Part shown: positions 16,641 through 25,569 of the stretch, piece after piece
How the letters are laid out: each line of letters starts with the position of its first letter
Position numbering within the stretch: position 1 is the stretch's first letter
Origin: an uncultured Eubacteriales bacterium
GTDB lineage: Bacteria; Bacillota; Clostridia; Oscillospirales; Oscillospiraceae
NCBI GenBank assembly: GCA_900546515.1
Contig: URDG01000005.1
Span: forward strand, 1-64,000
DNA length: 64,000 bases
Direction: 5' to 3'
The notes under the pieces: generated by a model
Told to the model about the DNA's origin: nothing
Database searches by the model: none
Seen by the model: the letters and a program-made list of their open reading frames with translations, nothing else
Made by a program: the position numbers and the translations under genes

Positions 16641-17585
16641 ATGAAAACAAAACGAATAATATCTTTTATCGCGGCTTTGATCATCTGCGCCGCGCTCTCA
16701 TCCCCCGCCTTTGCCGTTGTCTCAAAGAGCGACAGCTTTTATGCCGCAGACTACGCCAACGTGCTCTCATCCGCTACTGAGGACATGATAATCAACTATA
16801 ACGGCGCACTGGAGCAGCAGTGCCAAGGCGCACAGATAGTTGTTGTGACCGTAGACTATCTCGACGGCATGTATTGTGATGAATATGCTTACCGGCTTTT
16901 CAACGACTGGGGCGTCGGTTCAAGCGAATACAACAACGGTATGCTGCTTCTGCTTGCCGTGCAGGAAAACAAGGCCTGGCTCGCTTATGGTCTTGGGCTG
17001 AATTCAAAACTTGATACAAACGATGTCGACAATATGCTCGACAAGTATTTCTGGGATGATTTTGACGCCGGGAAATATGACGCGGCTGTTACTACGCTGT
17101 TCAAAGCGCTTCTCAACTGGTACGATGAAGAGTACGGCAGCAGCACCGCATCCTCCGGCACGCAAAACAGCTCTGCACAAAGCAGCTATCAGAACAGCTA
17201 CAGTAATGACGCCGGCCATTATTATAATAATTACGGCGGGTACGGATTTGTTCAGATCATCCGTTCTATCATAAAAACAGGTATCATAATTGTTATAATC
17301 ATCGCCATCTTCGGCGGCAACCGCCGCGGCGGAAGAGGCGGCGGTGGTGGCGGCGGCTCATGGCTGCCTTGGCTGCTCTTTTTCAATTCGCAGGCCCGAA
17401 ATCACAGGCATTATAATGACCGCAACAACTGGCCGCCGCGCGGTCCCGGCGGATTTGGCGGCAGCGGCGGGTTCGGTGGAGGTTTCGGCGGCGGTAGTGG
17501 ACGCGGAGGCTTCGGCGGTGGCTTCGGCGGCGGCAGCGGCCGCGGGGGCGGCGGTTTTTCCGGCGGCGGTGGCGGTCGGAGATAA
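16641..17585 (+). CDS. TPM-domain exported membrane protein with Gly-rich tail (YgcG-like)
   Basis: The 314-residue protein has a signal peptide (MKTKRIISF...SSPAFA), a TPM domain at about 30-155 (VLSSATEDMIINYNGALEQ, IVVVTVDYLDG, NGMLLLLAVQENKAW, DDFDAGKYDAAV), a Ser/Tyr/Asn linker, one membrane helix (IIKTGIIIVIIIAIFG) and a long Gly-rich, Arg-dotted C-terminus. TPM domains are thought to act as phosphatases or photosystem/envelope assembly factors. ATG 16641 was chosen for the clean signal peptide; the frame stays open 111 bp upstream, inside the LemA-like gene. It is the last gene of the envelope operon. Confidence 0.82.
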   Translation: MKTKRIISFIAALIICAALSSPAFAVVSKSDSFYAADYANVLSSATEDMIINYNGALEQQCQGAQIVVVTVDYLDGMYCDEYAYRLFNDWGVGSSEYNNGMLLLLAVQENKAWLAYGLGLNSKLDTNDVDNMLDKYFWDDFDAGKYDAAVTTLFKALLNWYDEEYGSSTASSGTQNSSAQSSYQNSYSNDAGHYYNNYGGYGFVQIIRSIIKTGIIIVIIIAIFGGNRRGGRGGGGGGGSWLPWLLFFNSQARNHRHYNDRNNWPPRGPGGFGGSGGFGGGFGGGSGRGGFGGGFGGGSGRGGGGFSGGGGGRR

Positions 17586-17655
17586 ATACCACGCCGGACA
17601 GCCGGTACTTATAACGATATAATTTGCCGCGGATACGGCAGAATGGAGAAACAGA

Positions 17656-18126
17656 ATGTCAATAGAAAAAGGCAGAGCATATTTCCGTGCTCTCGGTTTA
17701 GAGGATAGGGTTCAGGAGTTCACTGTGTCATCGGCTACCGTCGAGCTTGCCGCCCAGGCACTCGGAGTGGAGGGCGCAAGGATTGCAAAAACACTGTCAT
17801 TCAAGACGGATACCGGATGCATGCTCATTCTTGCCGCCGGCGATGCACGCATAGATAATCACAAATTCAAAGAGAAGTTCCACTTCAAAGCAAAAATGCT
17901 CTCAGCGGATGAAGTTCTTGAGCTTGTTGGCCATCCGGTCGGCGGTGTATGCCCATTTGGCATAAATGAGGGCATACCGGTTTATCTTGACGTCAGCCTC
18001 AAACGTTTTGAAACGGTCTTTCCGGCCGTCGGCAGCGCAAGCAGCGCCATAGAGCTCGATCTTGACGAGCTTTACAAGTACTCCAATGCGTTGGAATGGA
18101 TTGACGTGTGCAAGCTGCCCGAATAG
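17656..18126 (+). CDS. YbaK/ProX-type aminoacyl-tRNA deacylase
   Basis: Proteins of this family hydrolyse mischarged tRNAs in trans, for example Cys-tRNA(Pro) by YbaK. The 156-residue product shows the family's VELAAQALGVEGARIAKTLSFK, MLILAAGDARIDNHKFKEKF with the catalytic Lys region, HPVGGVCPFGI and the final LDLDELYKYSNALEWIDV. Length is as expected. It lies 70 bp after the TPM gene and is followed by a strong bidirectional terminator, so it may be a single transcription unit or the end of the envelope operon. Confidence 0.85.
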   Translation: MSIEKGRAYFRALGLEDRVQEFTVSSATVELAAQALGVEGARIAKTLSFKTDTGCMLILAAGDARIDNHKFKEKFHFKAKMLSADEVLELVGHPVGGVCPFGINEGIPVYLDVSLKRFETVFPAVGSASSAIELDLDELYKYSNALEWIDVCKLPE

Positions 18127-18136
18127 CTGATATATC

Positions 18137-18176
18137 AAAAAAGGCTATGGAGAATTGAGTCTCCATAGCCTTTTTT
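18137..18176. terminator. bidirectional hairpin terminator
   Basis: Perfect 16-bp arms AAAAAAGGCTATGGAG (18137-18152) and CTCCATAGCCTTTTTT (18161-18176) with an 8-base loop. It separates the convergent YbaK-like gene and tyrS and has T runs for both strands. Confidence 0.85.
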
Positions 18177-18191
18177 GATTTTAAATTACTT

Positions 18192-19421
18192 TTATTTAAG
18201 AATGACCTTATTAAAGTTCTTCTTACCGCGGCGGATAATAATGCCATTTTTGAGCTCATCTTCGGTGTATGTTCTGGCAATATCCGTGACCTTCTCATCA
18301 TCGACCGTTACCCCGCCCTGCTGGATATTGCGGCGGGCATCGGACTTTGTAGTGCAGAGCCCTGTCTTGACAAGCAACGTCATGAGGTCAAGCTTTCCGT
18401 CGGCAAGTTCATCCGCAGTCAACTCGGTAGACGGCATATGATTGCTGTCACCGGCGCCGCCGAAGAGAGCCTTTGCAGACGATTCTGCCTTCTTCGCCTC
18501 TTCTTCACCATGAACGAGAGCCGTAAGCTCATAAGCAAGTATCTCCTTGGCCTTATTGAGCTGGCTGCCTTCCCACTTGTCCATCTCGTCTATCTGTTCG
18601 AGCGGCAGGAACGTAAGCATACGGATGCACTTGAGCACGTCCGCATCTTCAACATTGCGCCAGTACTGATAAAACTCGTAGGGGCTGGTCTTGTTCGGAT
18701 CAAGCCAGACCGCACCCGATGCGGTCTTGCCCATCTTCTTTCCCTCTGAGTTGAGCAGCAGAGTTATCGTCATCGCATGTGCGTCCTTACCAAGCTTCTT
18801 GCGGATGAGCTCTGTGCCGCCGAGCATGTTGCTCCATTGATCGTTTCCGCCGAACTGCATGTTGCAGCCATAATGCTGGAAGAGGTAATAGAAATCGTAG
18901 CTCTGCATTATCATGTAGTTGAATTCGAGGAAGCTCAGACCTTTCTCCATGCGCTGTTTATAGCACTCGGCTCTCAGCATGTTGTTGACGGAGAAGCACG
19001 CGCCAACCTCGCGCAGCAGCTCAACATAGTTGAGATCCAGCAGCCAGTCAGCATTGTTGACCATCTGCGCCTTACCCTCGCCAAACTCAATGAAACGCTC
19101 CATCTGCTTTTTGAAGCATGCGCAGTTGTGGTCAATGGTTTCCCTTGTCATCATGCTGCGCATATCTGTGCGGCCGGAGGGATCCCCGATATGACCGGTG
19201 CCGCCGCCGATGAGAGCGATGGGCTTGTTGCCTGCCATCTGCAGGCGCTTCATCAGGCACAGCGCCATGAAATGACCGACATGGAGGGAGTCTGCGGTAG
19301 GGTCAAAGCCTATATAGAATGTTGCCTTGCCGTTGTTGACAAGATTTTTTATCTCTTCCTCATTTGTCACCTGTGCAATCAGTCCGCGGGCGACCAGTTC
19401 TTCATAAATACCCATCTTCAT
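18192..19421 (-). CDS. tyrS: tyrosine-tRNA ligase
   Basis: TyrRS charges tRNA(Tyr). The 409-residue class Ic synthetase has the HIGH-like HVGH (47-50), the tyrosine-binding YDFYYLFQ and GGNDQWSNM regions, the KMSKS-like KKMGKT (228-233) and a C-terminal S4 RNA-binding domain ending [10 protein letters not shown]. Start could be M1 or M3 ([11 protein letters not shown]). It is the last gene of the long leftward block; the gap to the gene upstream is only 22 bp, so there is no room for a T-box leader directly in front of it. Confidence 0.96.
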   Translation of the reverse strand: MKMGIYEELVARGLIAQVTNEEEIKNLVNNGKATFYIGFDPTADSLHVGHFMALCLMKRLQMAGNKPIALIGGGTGHIGDPSGRTDMRSMMTRETIDHNCACFKKQMERFIEFGEGKAQMVNNADWLLDLNYVELLREVGACFSVNNMLRAECYKQRMEKGLSFLEFNYMIMQSYDFYYLFQHYGCNMQFGGNDQWSNMLGGTELIRKKLGKDAHAMTITLLLNSEGKKMGKTASGAVWLDPNKTSPYEFYQYWRNVEDADVLKCIRMLTFLPLEQIDEMDKWEGSQLNKAKEILAYELTALVHGEEEAKKAESSAKALFGGAGDSNHMPSTELTADELADGKLDLMTLLVKTGLCTTKSDARRNIQQGGVTVDDEKVTDIARTYTEDELKNGIIIRRGKKNFNKVILK

Positions 19422-19443
19422 TTTCTCCTGTATATTATTTGCT

Positions 19444-19836
19444 TTATTTATTATCCTTTATCATGTTTTCCGCAAGCTCTGCCGCATATTCAATGAGCTC
19501 TGCACAGCTCTTGCCGGAGGCTTTTAGATCAACACACCTGACGCAGCCAAACTCATTCCTGAAGCAGCCGGTGCATTCCCTCGTAAGCTTTGCGATTTTA
19601 TCTTTGGCGTCCGCGTCGCTGTTGTCGTTATAAGGATTGGTAAGCCCAAGCACCATTATCGCGCCGGACAGCGCCCCGCATATTTCGCCGCAGCGAGCAC
19701 CGCCGCCAAACCCCGCAGATAACGCCAACGCCGTCTTATCGTCCAGTCCGGTATACTTGCCGCAGGCGCAAAGGACGCTCTGCGCGCAGTTGAAGCCGCT
19801 CTCATGCAGCTTTGTAGCCTCTTCTCTGATTCCCAC
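19444..19836 (-). CDS. C_GCAxxG_C_C family redox protein
   Basis: This 130-residue protein carries the spaced cysteines that name the family: [11 protein letters not shown] near the N-terminus, [14 protein letters not shown] in the middle, and [18 protein letters not shown] then KSCAELI at the end. The GCxxxCGA-like block is invariant. Family members are thought to be redox or metal-binding proteins, but no substrate is agreed. It is transcribed between recN and tyrS, spaced about 25 bp from each. Confidence 0.85.
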   Translation of the reverse strand: MGIREEATKLHESGFNCAQSVLCACGKYTGLDDKTALALSAGFGGGARCGEICGALSGAIMVLGLTNPYNDNSDADAKDKIAKLTRECTGCFRNEFGCVRCVDLKASGKSCAELIEYAAELAENMIKDNK

Positions 19837-19862
19837 TGGATCACCCCCTTATATATCTGCTT

Positions 19863-21545
19863 TTATGCCGTTGTGCGCTTGAAATTTTCCGCAGCGGCAA
19901 GCTGCTCTTCCGCACTGGCAAGAGTTGTATCTGTTATAAAATCACCGCCATGCAGCCTGGCGAGTTCGCGACGGCGACCCTCGCGGTCCAGTTCCGTTAC
20001 CTGAGTATATGTCCTGCCGTCCTGCTCATGCTTTGCAATCAGATAGTGGCTGTCAGCCATCGCAGCTATCTGCGGCAGATGCGTGACGCACATGACCTGT
20101 TTTCCCTTTGAAACCGTGAACAGCTTTTCAGCTACACGTTGGGCTGCAATACCTGATACGCCGGTATCTATCTCGTCGAAGATCATTGTTCCTACCGGGT
20201 CATTCTCTGCAAACACATTTTTCATAGCCAGCATGATACGGCTCAGCTCACCGCCGGATGCGATCCTGCTGATACGTCCGAGCTCTTCACCGGCATTTGC
20301 GGACATGATAAAACGGATCTTGTCTGCACCCGTAGAGTCAAATCCCTGCTCATTATCGACCGGAACGAATTCGACCGCAAAGCGCACGGACGGCATGTTC
20401 AGCTCACGGAGCTCGCTTATGATCCGCGTCTCAAGCTCCTTTGCTTTTTTGCGGCGCGCACCGCCAAGCTTTTCCGCAGCTTTCAGGCACTGCGCCTTTT
20501 GCGCCGCAAGCTCCTTTTGAAGCTTTGCAAGCCTGTCGTCAGCATATTCTATATCATCCAGTTTTGCACGGCATTCGTCGAGATATGCCGGAAGCTCCTC
20601 ATCCGTCCTGCCGTACTTTCTCTCCAGCTTATTCAAAAGCGAAATACGCGACTCTATGTTGTCATATTCTTCGGGCGAAAAATCAAGACTCTCGCGGAAG
20701 TCCCGCAGAGTTTCCGCCGCGTCTGAAAGCGTAAAAGCGGCGTCATTTATACTGTTCGCGGCAGATTCGAGCTCAGGCGCTATTGCCGCTGCCTTTGATG
20801 CGTAATATGCGGCGTTCTGCGCCATTGAAACCGCGTTGTCTTCTCCGCCGTAGAGCGCGCCGAACGCTTCATCCAGCGCCTCTGTCAGCTTTTCACTGTT
20901 GCGCAGGAGATCGCGCCGTGCCGTGAGACTGTCCTTTTCGCCCGCCTTTACGTCGGCGCGTTCAAGCTCGGCTATCTGATATTTCAGGCTGTCACTCAGA
21001 CGGGCTTTCTCTATCTCATCCATGGAGAGTGACTCCATCTCTTTTTTTATGGAGCAGTATTTTTCATACTCCTGCTTATAAGCAGACACAGCTTTATCCA
21101 GACAGCCAAAGCTGTCAAGATACTCCATATGCCGGCGCTCATCCATGAGCTGCCGTCCGTCATTCTGGCCGTGTATATCCACCAGCAATGACGCAAGCTC
21201 CTTGAGCTGCGCCGCCGTTACCGGCACGCCGCAGACACGGCAGCTGCTTTTACCATCGCTGTTGATGCGGCGCTGCAGGATAAGCTCTTCATCGGCCTCT
21301 ATCTCATTTTCCTCCAGCCAAGCGGCAGCGCATCCGGGATCAAAAACGGCCGTGACCGTCCCCTTTTCTGCGCCGCGGCGCACAAGCTCACGGCTGACCC
21401 TGCCGCCGAGGACGGCCCCGATGGAATCTATAATAATAGACTTGCCGGCGCCGGTCTCACCGGTGAGCACATTAAGACCCGGCGTAAAGCTTATGTCGGC
21501 TTTTTCTATGACAGCTATATTCTCAATGTGAAGTTCATTAAGCAT
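19863..21545 (-). CDS. recN: DNA repair protein RecN
   Basis: RecN is an SMC-like ATPase that gathers DNA ends at double-strand breaks. The 560-residue protein has Walker A TGETGAGKS (28-36), a long central coiled coil (about 155-370), the signature ISRIASGGELSRIMLA, and Walker B GTMIFDEIDTGVSG with VTHLPQIA. Length is normal. It sits directly after argR and nadK in the leftward block, the conserved Clostridial order tlyA-nadK-argR-recN. Confidence 0.96.
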   Translation of the reverse strand: MLNELHIENIAVIEKADISFTPGLNVLTGETGAGKSIIIDSIGAVLGGRVSRELVRRGAEKGTVTAVFDPGCAAAWLEENEIEADEELILQRRINSDGKSSCRVCGVPVTAAQLKELASLLVDIHGQNDGRQLMDERRHMEYLDSFGCLDKAVSAYKQEYEKYCSIKKEMESLSMDEIEKARLSDSLKYQIAELERADVKAGEKDSLTARRDLLRNSEKLTEALDEAFGALYGGEDNAVSMAQNAAYYASKAAAIAPELESAANSINDAAFTLSDAAETLRDFRESLDFSPEEYDNIESRISLLNKLERKYGRTDEELPAYLDECRAKLDDIEYADDRLAKLQKELAAQKAQCLKAAEKLGGARRKKAKELETRIISELRELNMPSVRFAVEFVPVDNEQGFDSTGADKIRFIMSANAGEELGRISRIASGGELSRIMLAMKNVFAENDPVGTMIFDEIDTGVSGIAAQRVAEKLFTVSKGKQVMCVTHLPQIAAMADSHYLIAKHEQDGRTYTQVTELDREGRRRELARLHGGDFITDTTLASAEEQLAAAENFKRTTA

Positions 21546-21573
21546 ACGGCATGCTCCCTACCGGATTATCCGG

Positions 21574-22023
21574 TCAAAAAAGAATTTCTATCTCGTGATA
21601 AAACCGATGCGCGGCTTCGTTGTCACGCATTGCGATGAATGCGGTGTCGTCGCCTGCCAACGTGCCGACAATCCCCTCGACCTCCATATTATCCAGTGCC
21701 GAGCAGCACGCCGGGGCCAGCCCGGGCAGCGTTTTCAGCACGATAAGGTTCTGTGCAATATCATATGACACCAGACTCTCTCTGAAAATAGTCTTGAGCC
21801 GGGGGCTGAGGTCATCCTTCTCCGGTGCCGCCGGAGCTGAATAACGGTATGTTCCTTTCGGGCCAAGCTCCTTTACAAGGCGCATATCCTTTATATCCCT
21901 TGAAAGCGTTGCCTGAGTGCTCTTTATGCCGCGCTCAGCAAGCGCTTCCATCAGCTGCCCCTGCGTCTCAATATCCTGCTGTGAAATTATCTCAAGTATG
22001 ACGCTTTGTCTGCCATGCTTCAT
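21574..22023 (-). CDS. argR: arginine repressor ArgR
   Basis: ArgR is the hexameric, arginine-dependent repressor of arginine biosynthesis. The 149-residue protein has an N-terminal winged helix (IISQQDIETQGQLMEALAERG and ATLSRDIKDMRLVK) and a C-terminal oligomerisation and arginine-binding domain ending GTLAGDDTAFIAMRDN, which includes the GTxAGDDT motif. It is co-directional with nadK (15 bp) and recN (28 bp). In Clostridia it is a standard member of this repair/isoprenoid cluster. Confidence 0.95.
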   Translation of the reverse strand: MKHGRQSVILEIISQQDIETQGQLMEALAERGIKSTQATLSRDIKDMRLVKELGPKGTYRYSAPAAPEKDDLSPRLKTIFRESLVSYDIAQNLIVLKTLPGLAPACCSALDNMEVEGIVGTLAGDDTAFIAMRDNEAAHRFYHEIEILF

Positions 22024-22038
22024 CGGTCGACCTCCAAA

Positions 22039-22884
22039 TCAAGTTAACTTTTCATATGCAGTATCGTAAAAGCTCCGACGCCCCATGTTTATCATCCTCG
22101 TGCACTGCTCAGAGCGCTTTACAACGATCATATCTTCATTTGCCATATCATACACCGAATTTCCGTCCACGGAGAGGAACGCCCTCCTTGTGTGCAGCTT
22201 TTCGGTCTTGACCGCGACGCGCCGCGAGGGGTCAAGCACGAATGACCGTGCCCCCATCATATGCGCGCAGATCGGTGTGACTATTATATTTTCCGCATCC
22301 GGCTCTACGATCGGCCCGCCTGCGGACATTGAGTAGCCCGTCGACCCGGTAGGCGTCGACAAAATTATGCCGTCCCCCGAAAAGGACATCATTACATCGC
22401 CGTCACATGACGAAGTCAGCTTCACGCAGTCTCCGTAGCCGTGGATGACCACATCGTTGAGCGCGCAGTCGCTGTAGATCACGCTGCCATTCCTGATAAG
22501 ATCAACATCCATCTTCATGCGCCGGCTGACCGGCATTTCATTTGCGGCCGCTTTTACTATCAGCGGGAGATCATGCGGTTCAAGCGTTGCCATGAAGCCC
22601 TTTGTACCGAGATTGACGCCAAGAATAGGTACATCTATTCCGTGAAGCTTTCTTGCAGCGGCCAGCAGAGTCCCGTCTCCGCCAATAACAAGGATCATCG
22701 AACACCTGTCCGAAACGCGCGTCAGATCTGTCGTCTGTACGTCATCAGGTATCACATCAGGCTCGTCCTCAGCAAAAACCGGGCAGACGACAGTGTCATA
22801 TCCGGCAGCATTGAGTATACGCATAGCCTCTCGTGTCAACTTCAACCCAATATCACGAAATGGGTTTGGGCAAACTGCAATCAT
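22039..22884 (-). CDS. nadK: NAD kinase
   Basis: NadK phosphorylates NAD to NADP. The 281-residue protein contains the GGDGT motif (68-72), the NE/D-type ALNDVVIHG block, the glycine-rich TPTGSTGYSMSAGGPIV loop and the late DPSRRVAVKTEK region. All are typical of bacterial ATP-NAD kinases. It lies 20 bp downstream of tlyA and 15 bp upstream of argR on the same strand. Confidence 0.96.
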   Translation of the reverse strand: MIAVCPNPFRDIGLKLTREAMRILNAAGYDTVVCPVFAEDEPDVIPDDVQTTDLTRVSDRCSMILVIGGDGTLLAAARKLHGIDVPILGVNLGTKGFMATLEPHDLPLIVKAAANEMPVSRRMKMDVDLIRNGSVIYSDCALNDVVIHGYGDCVKLTSSCDGDVMMSFSGDGIILSTPTGSTGYSMSAGGPIVEPDAENIIVTPICAHMMGARSFVLDPSRRVAVKTEKLHTRRAFLSVDGNSVYDMANEDMIVVKRSEQCTRMINMGRRSFYDTAYEKLT

Positions 22885-22903
22885 TTTATTACCCTCTTAT
22901 AGA

Positions 22904-23698
22904 TTATAAAACCTCATGCGAGGCCGCCACGACGGCCTCAACATCTATATCTGCCGGAGGAATATCCGAATTCCTCATATAACAAATATATTCTATATTT
23001 CCCTCGGGGCCTTTTATCGGAGAAAAATCCAATCCCTGAACGCTCAGTCCGATCGTCGGCGCAAAATCAAGAATACCGTGCACGACCTCTTCATGCACCT
23101 TTATGTCGCGCACAACGCCTTTTTTACCGACCTCTTCCCTGCCGGCCTCAAACTGCGGCTTGATAAGGCAGATAACATCGGCGTCATCTTTTAATAGCCG
23201 CTGCACTGCCGGAAGCACAAGCTTTATTGAGATAAACGATACGTCCATGACCGCGATATCCATGAGTTCGGGTATCTGCTCATCAGTCACATAGCGCAGA
23301 TTTGTCCGCTCAAGGTTTATGACGCGATCATCATTTCTCAGCTTCCATGCAAGCTGTCCATAGCCTACATCAACGGAATATACCTTCGCAGCACCGTGCT
23401 GCAAAAGTACATCCGTAAACCCGCCGGTCGATGCCCCGCAGTCAACGCAGGTCTTGCCCGCCGGGTCGACGGGAAACACCTTCAGCGCTTTGTCGAGCTT
23501 ATACCCGCCGCGGCTGACGAACGGCAGCGCGTCGCCGTGTATCTCCACCTTGGCATCCGGTGCAACCGACATGCCGGGCTTATCTGCACGCTGGCCGTTC
23601 ACAAAAACATGTCCGCTCATTATGGTAGTCTTTGCGCGCTCCCGGCTCTCCGTAAGTCCGAGATCAAACACCAGCTGATCCAATCTAACTTTTTTCAT
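22904..23698 (-). CDS. tlyA: TlyA family rRNA (cytidine-2'-O)-methyltransferase
   Basis: TlyA methylates rRNA at the subunit interface, and in mycobacteria this sets capreomycin sensitivity. The 264-residue protein begins with an S4 RNA-binding domain (VRLDQLVFDLGLTESRERAK) followed by an FtsJ-like fold: the AdoMet motif VDCGASTGGFTDVLLQ, then VYSVDVGYGQLAW, MDVSFISIKLVLP and LIKPQFEAGR, which hold the K-D-K-E-type catalytic residues. Its start overlaps the dxs stop by 4 bp, so both are probably translated together. Confidence 0.94.
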   Translation of the reverse strand: MKKVRLDQLVFDLGLTESRERAKTTIMSGHVFVNGQRADKPGMSVAPDAKVEIHGDALPFVSRGGYKLDKALKVFPVDPAGKTCVDCGASTGGFTDVLLQHGAAKVYSVDVGYGQLAWKLRNDDRVINLERTNLRYVTDEQIPELMDIAVMDVSFISIKLVLPAVQRLLKDDADVICLIKPQFEAGREEVGKKGVVRDIKVHEEVVHGILDFAPTIGLSVQGLDFSPIKGPEGNIEYICYMRNSDIPPADIDVEAVVAASHEVL

Positions 23699-25551
23699 TG
23701 CCGCACCAATCGCTCCGGTTCAAGAATATTTTTTGCCGCTTCGGCTATGCCGGCTGCATCAAGTCCATAGTCGCACAGAAGCTCTTCAACGCTTCCCTGC
23801 GGTACGATTCCGCTTCCCAGATTCAAAAGCTGAGACGACTTCAACTCAATATGTTTTTCGGCACACAGTGAAAGTATGCGGATACCCACAGAGCCTGCTT
23901 CGCATACATCCTCGGAAATGATGAATCTGCCTGTTTTTTTGAGCGATTCAAGGGTGCGTTCAAAGCCGTTTGGCTTTATAACGCCAATTTTTATTACTTC
24001 GGCCTCTATGCCGCTTTGCTCCAGCAGCTCGGCCGCATCAAGCGCCTGATTTATCATAGTCCCATAGGCGGCAATAGTAATGTCTGTGCCGGGACGCAAA
24101 ACCGTCTCGTTTTCAAGACTGCACCCTCTGTATTTTCCCTCGCCGCCTCTTGGGTAGCGCACAGCAACCGGCCCACCAGTGCCGAAAATTGCCTTGTCCA
24201 GCATATCGTGCAGCTCCTGAAAACCGGCAGGGCACATGATCGTCATGCCGGGCACAGAGCTTAGGAAACACACGTCAAATACTCCATGATGCGTCTCCCC
24301 GTCGTTGCCGACGAGTCCCGCCCTGTCTACTGCAAACACGACATGAAGATTCTGCAAGGAAACATCATGTATAAGCATGTCGTATGAGCGCTGCAGGAAG
24401 CTTGAATACACCGCAAAAACCGGCAAAGCTCCCTGCTTCGCCATTCCTGCGGCCATCGCGGCCGCATGCCCTTCGGCTATGCCTATATCAATGAAGCGTT
24501 CGGGGTATTCCTTTTCAAATCCGGTAAGGCCGGTACCGCTGCACATTGCTGCGGTAATGGCGCACACGCGCCTGTCCCGCGCAGCAAATTCGCACATATA
24601 TTTGCCGAAGCAGTCGGAAAATCCCTCTCTTCCGCCCTTTATATCTCCGGTGACCGGGTCGAACGGCCCCACGCCGTGGTACTTGTCAGGGTGCTGCTCC
24701 GCATAGAAGCAGCCCTTGCCCTTTGTCGTGACGACATGCACAATGACCGGCTGTTCCATATCCTTTGCCAGACCGATCACCGTCTCCAAAGCATTCACGT
24801 CATGTCCATCGACCGGGCCAAGATATTCAAAGCCCATCTGGGAGAAAGTATTTGACCCGAGGAGCCATGACTTCAGCCACTGTTTGACGCCGTGATTAAA
24901 GCTGTACAATGCGGGCATTTTCTTGAAAACCGCCCTGTACCAGCGCTTGAAGCTTATATATCCCGGTTTATAGCGCATCTGCGCAAGCAGGTGCGACATA
25001 CCGCCGACGTTCTTGCTGATAGACATGGTGTTATCGTTGAGGATTATCACCATGGGTTCGCCGCTCGCCGCAGCATCCTCAAGCCCCTCATAAGCAAGGC
25101 CGCCCGTCATAGCGCCGTCGCCGATGACGGCCGCCACCTCATATTTGTCCCCGGTATATTGTCTGGCTCTCGCCATACCGGTCGCCACCGAGACCGAAGT
25201 CGATGCATGACCTGCGACAAAAGCATCATCATTGCTCTCATACGGCTTTGGGAATCCCGAAAGTCCGCCATGCTGGCGCAGCGTCGGAAACTCGTCCCGT
25301 CTGCCGGTTATTATCTTATGCGCATAGCTCTGATGACCCACATCAAAAACAACGCGGTCCACAGAAGTATCGTATACCCTGTGCAGAGCAACCGTCAGCT
25401 CAACCGCCCCCAGATTTGAGGCCAGATGACCGCCCGTCTGCGACACATTTTTCACCAAGAACTCCCTGATTTCAGCGCAAAGCGTGACAAGCTCTTCTTC
25501 ACTGAGCTTCTTTATATCATCAGAAGAGTTCACTCTCTCTATAATACTCAA
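23695..25551 (-). CDS. dxs: 1-deoxy-D-xylulose-5-phosphate synthase
   Basis: Dxs condenses pyruvate and glyceraldehyde 3-phosphate to DXP, the first step of the MEP isoprenoid route and a precursor for thiamine and pyridoxal. The 618-residue protein has the N-terminal HLASNLGAVELTVALH, the thiamine diphosphate motif GDGAMTGGLAYEGL...NDN, the transketolase-type Pyr domain with DIGIAEGHAAAMAAG, and DRAGLVGNDGETHHG. It lies 18 bp downstream of ispA and overlaps tlyA by 4 bp. A MEP pathway is therefore expected. Confidence 0.97.
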   Translation of the reverse strand: MSIIERVNSSDDIKKLSEEELVTLCAEIREFLVKNVSQTGGHLASNLGAVELTVALHRVYDTSVDRVVFDVGHQSYAHKIITGRRDEFPTLRQHGGLSGFPKPYESNDDAFVAGHASTSVSVATGMARARQYTGDKYEVAAVIGDGAMTGGLAYEGLEDAAASGEPMVIILNDNTMSISKNVGGMSHLLAQMRYKPGYISFKRWYRAVFKKMPALYSFNHGVKQWLKSWLLGSNTFSQMGFEYLGPVDGHDVNALETVIGLAKDMEQPVIVHVVTTKGKGCFYAEQHPDKYHGVGPFDPVTGDIKGGREGFSDCFGKYMCEFAARDRRVCAITAAMCSGTGLTGFEKEYPERFIDIGIAEGHAAAMAAGMAKQGALPVFAVYSSFLQRSYDMLIHDVSLQNLHVVFAVDRAGLVGNDGETHHGVFDVCFLSSVPGMTIMCPAGFQELHDMLDKAIFGTGGPVAVRYPRGGEGKYRGCSLENETVLRPGTDITIAAYGTMINQALDAAELLEQSGIEAEVIKIGVIKPNGFERTLESLKKTGRFIISEDVCEAGSVGIRILSLCAEKHIELKSSQLLNLGSGIVPQGSVEELLCDYGLDAAGIAEAAKNILEPERLVRQ

Positions 25552-25569
25552 AGCTTACCCCTGAAAGTT

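Noticed and set aside
17320..17580. CRISPR-like or minisatellite repeat
   Set aside because: The repetition is coding: it encodes the Gly-rich tail of the TPM protein in a continuous frame, without spacers.
19422..19443. T-box leader before tyrS
   Set aside because: Only 22 bp separate tyrS from the upstream gene, too short for a T-box.
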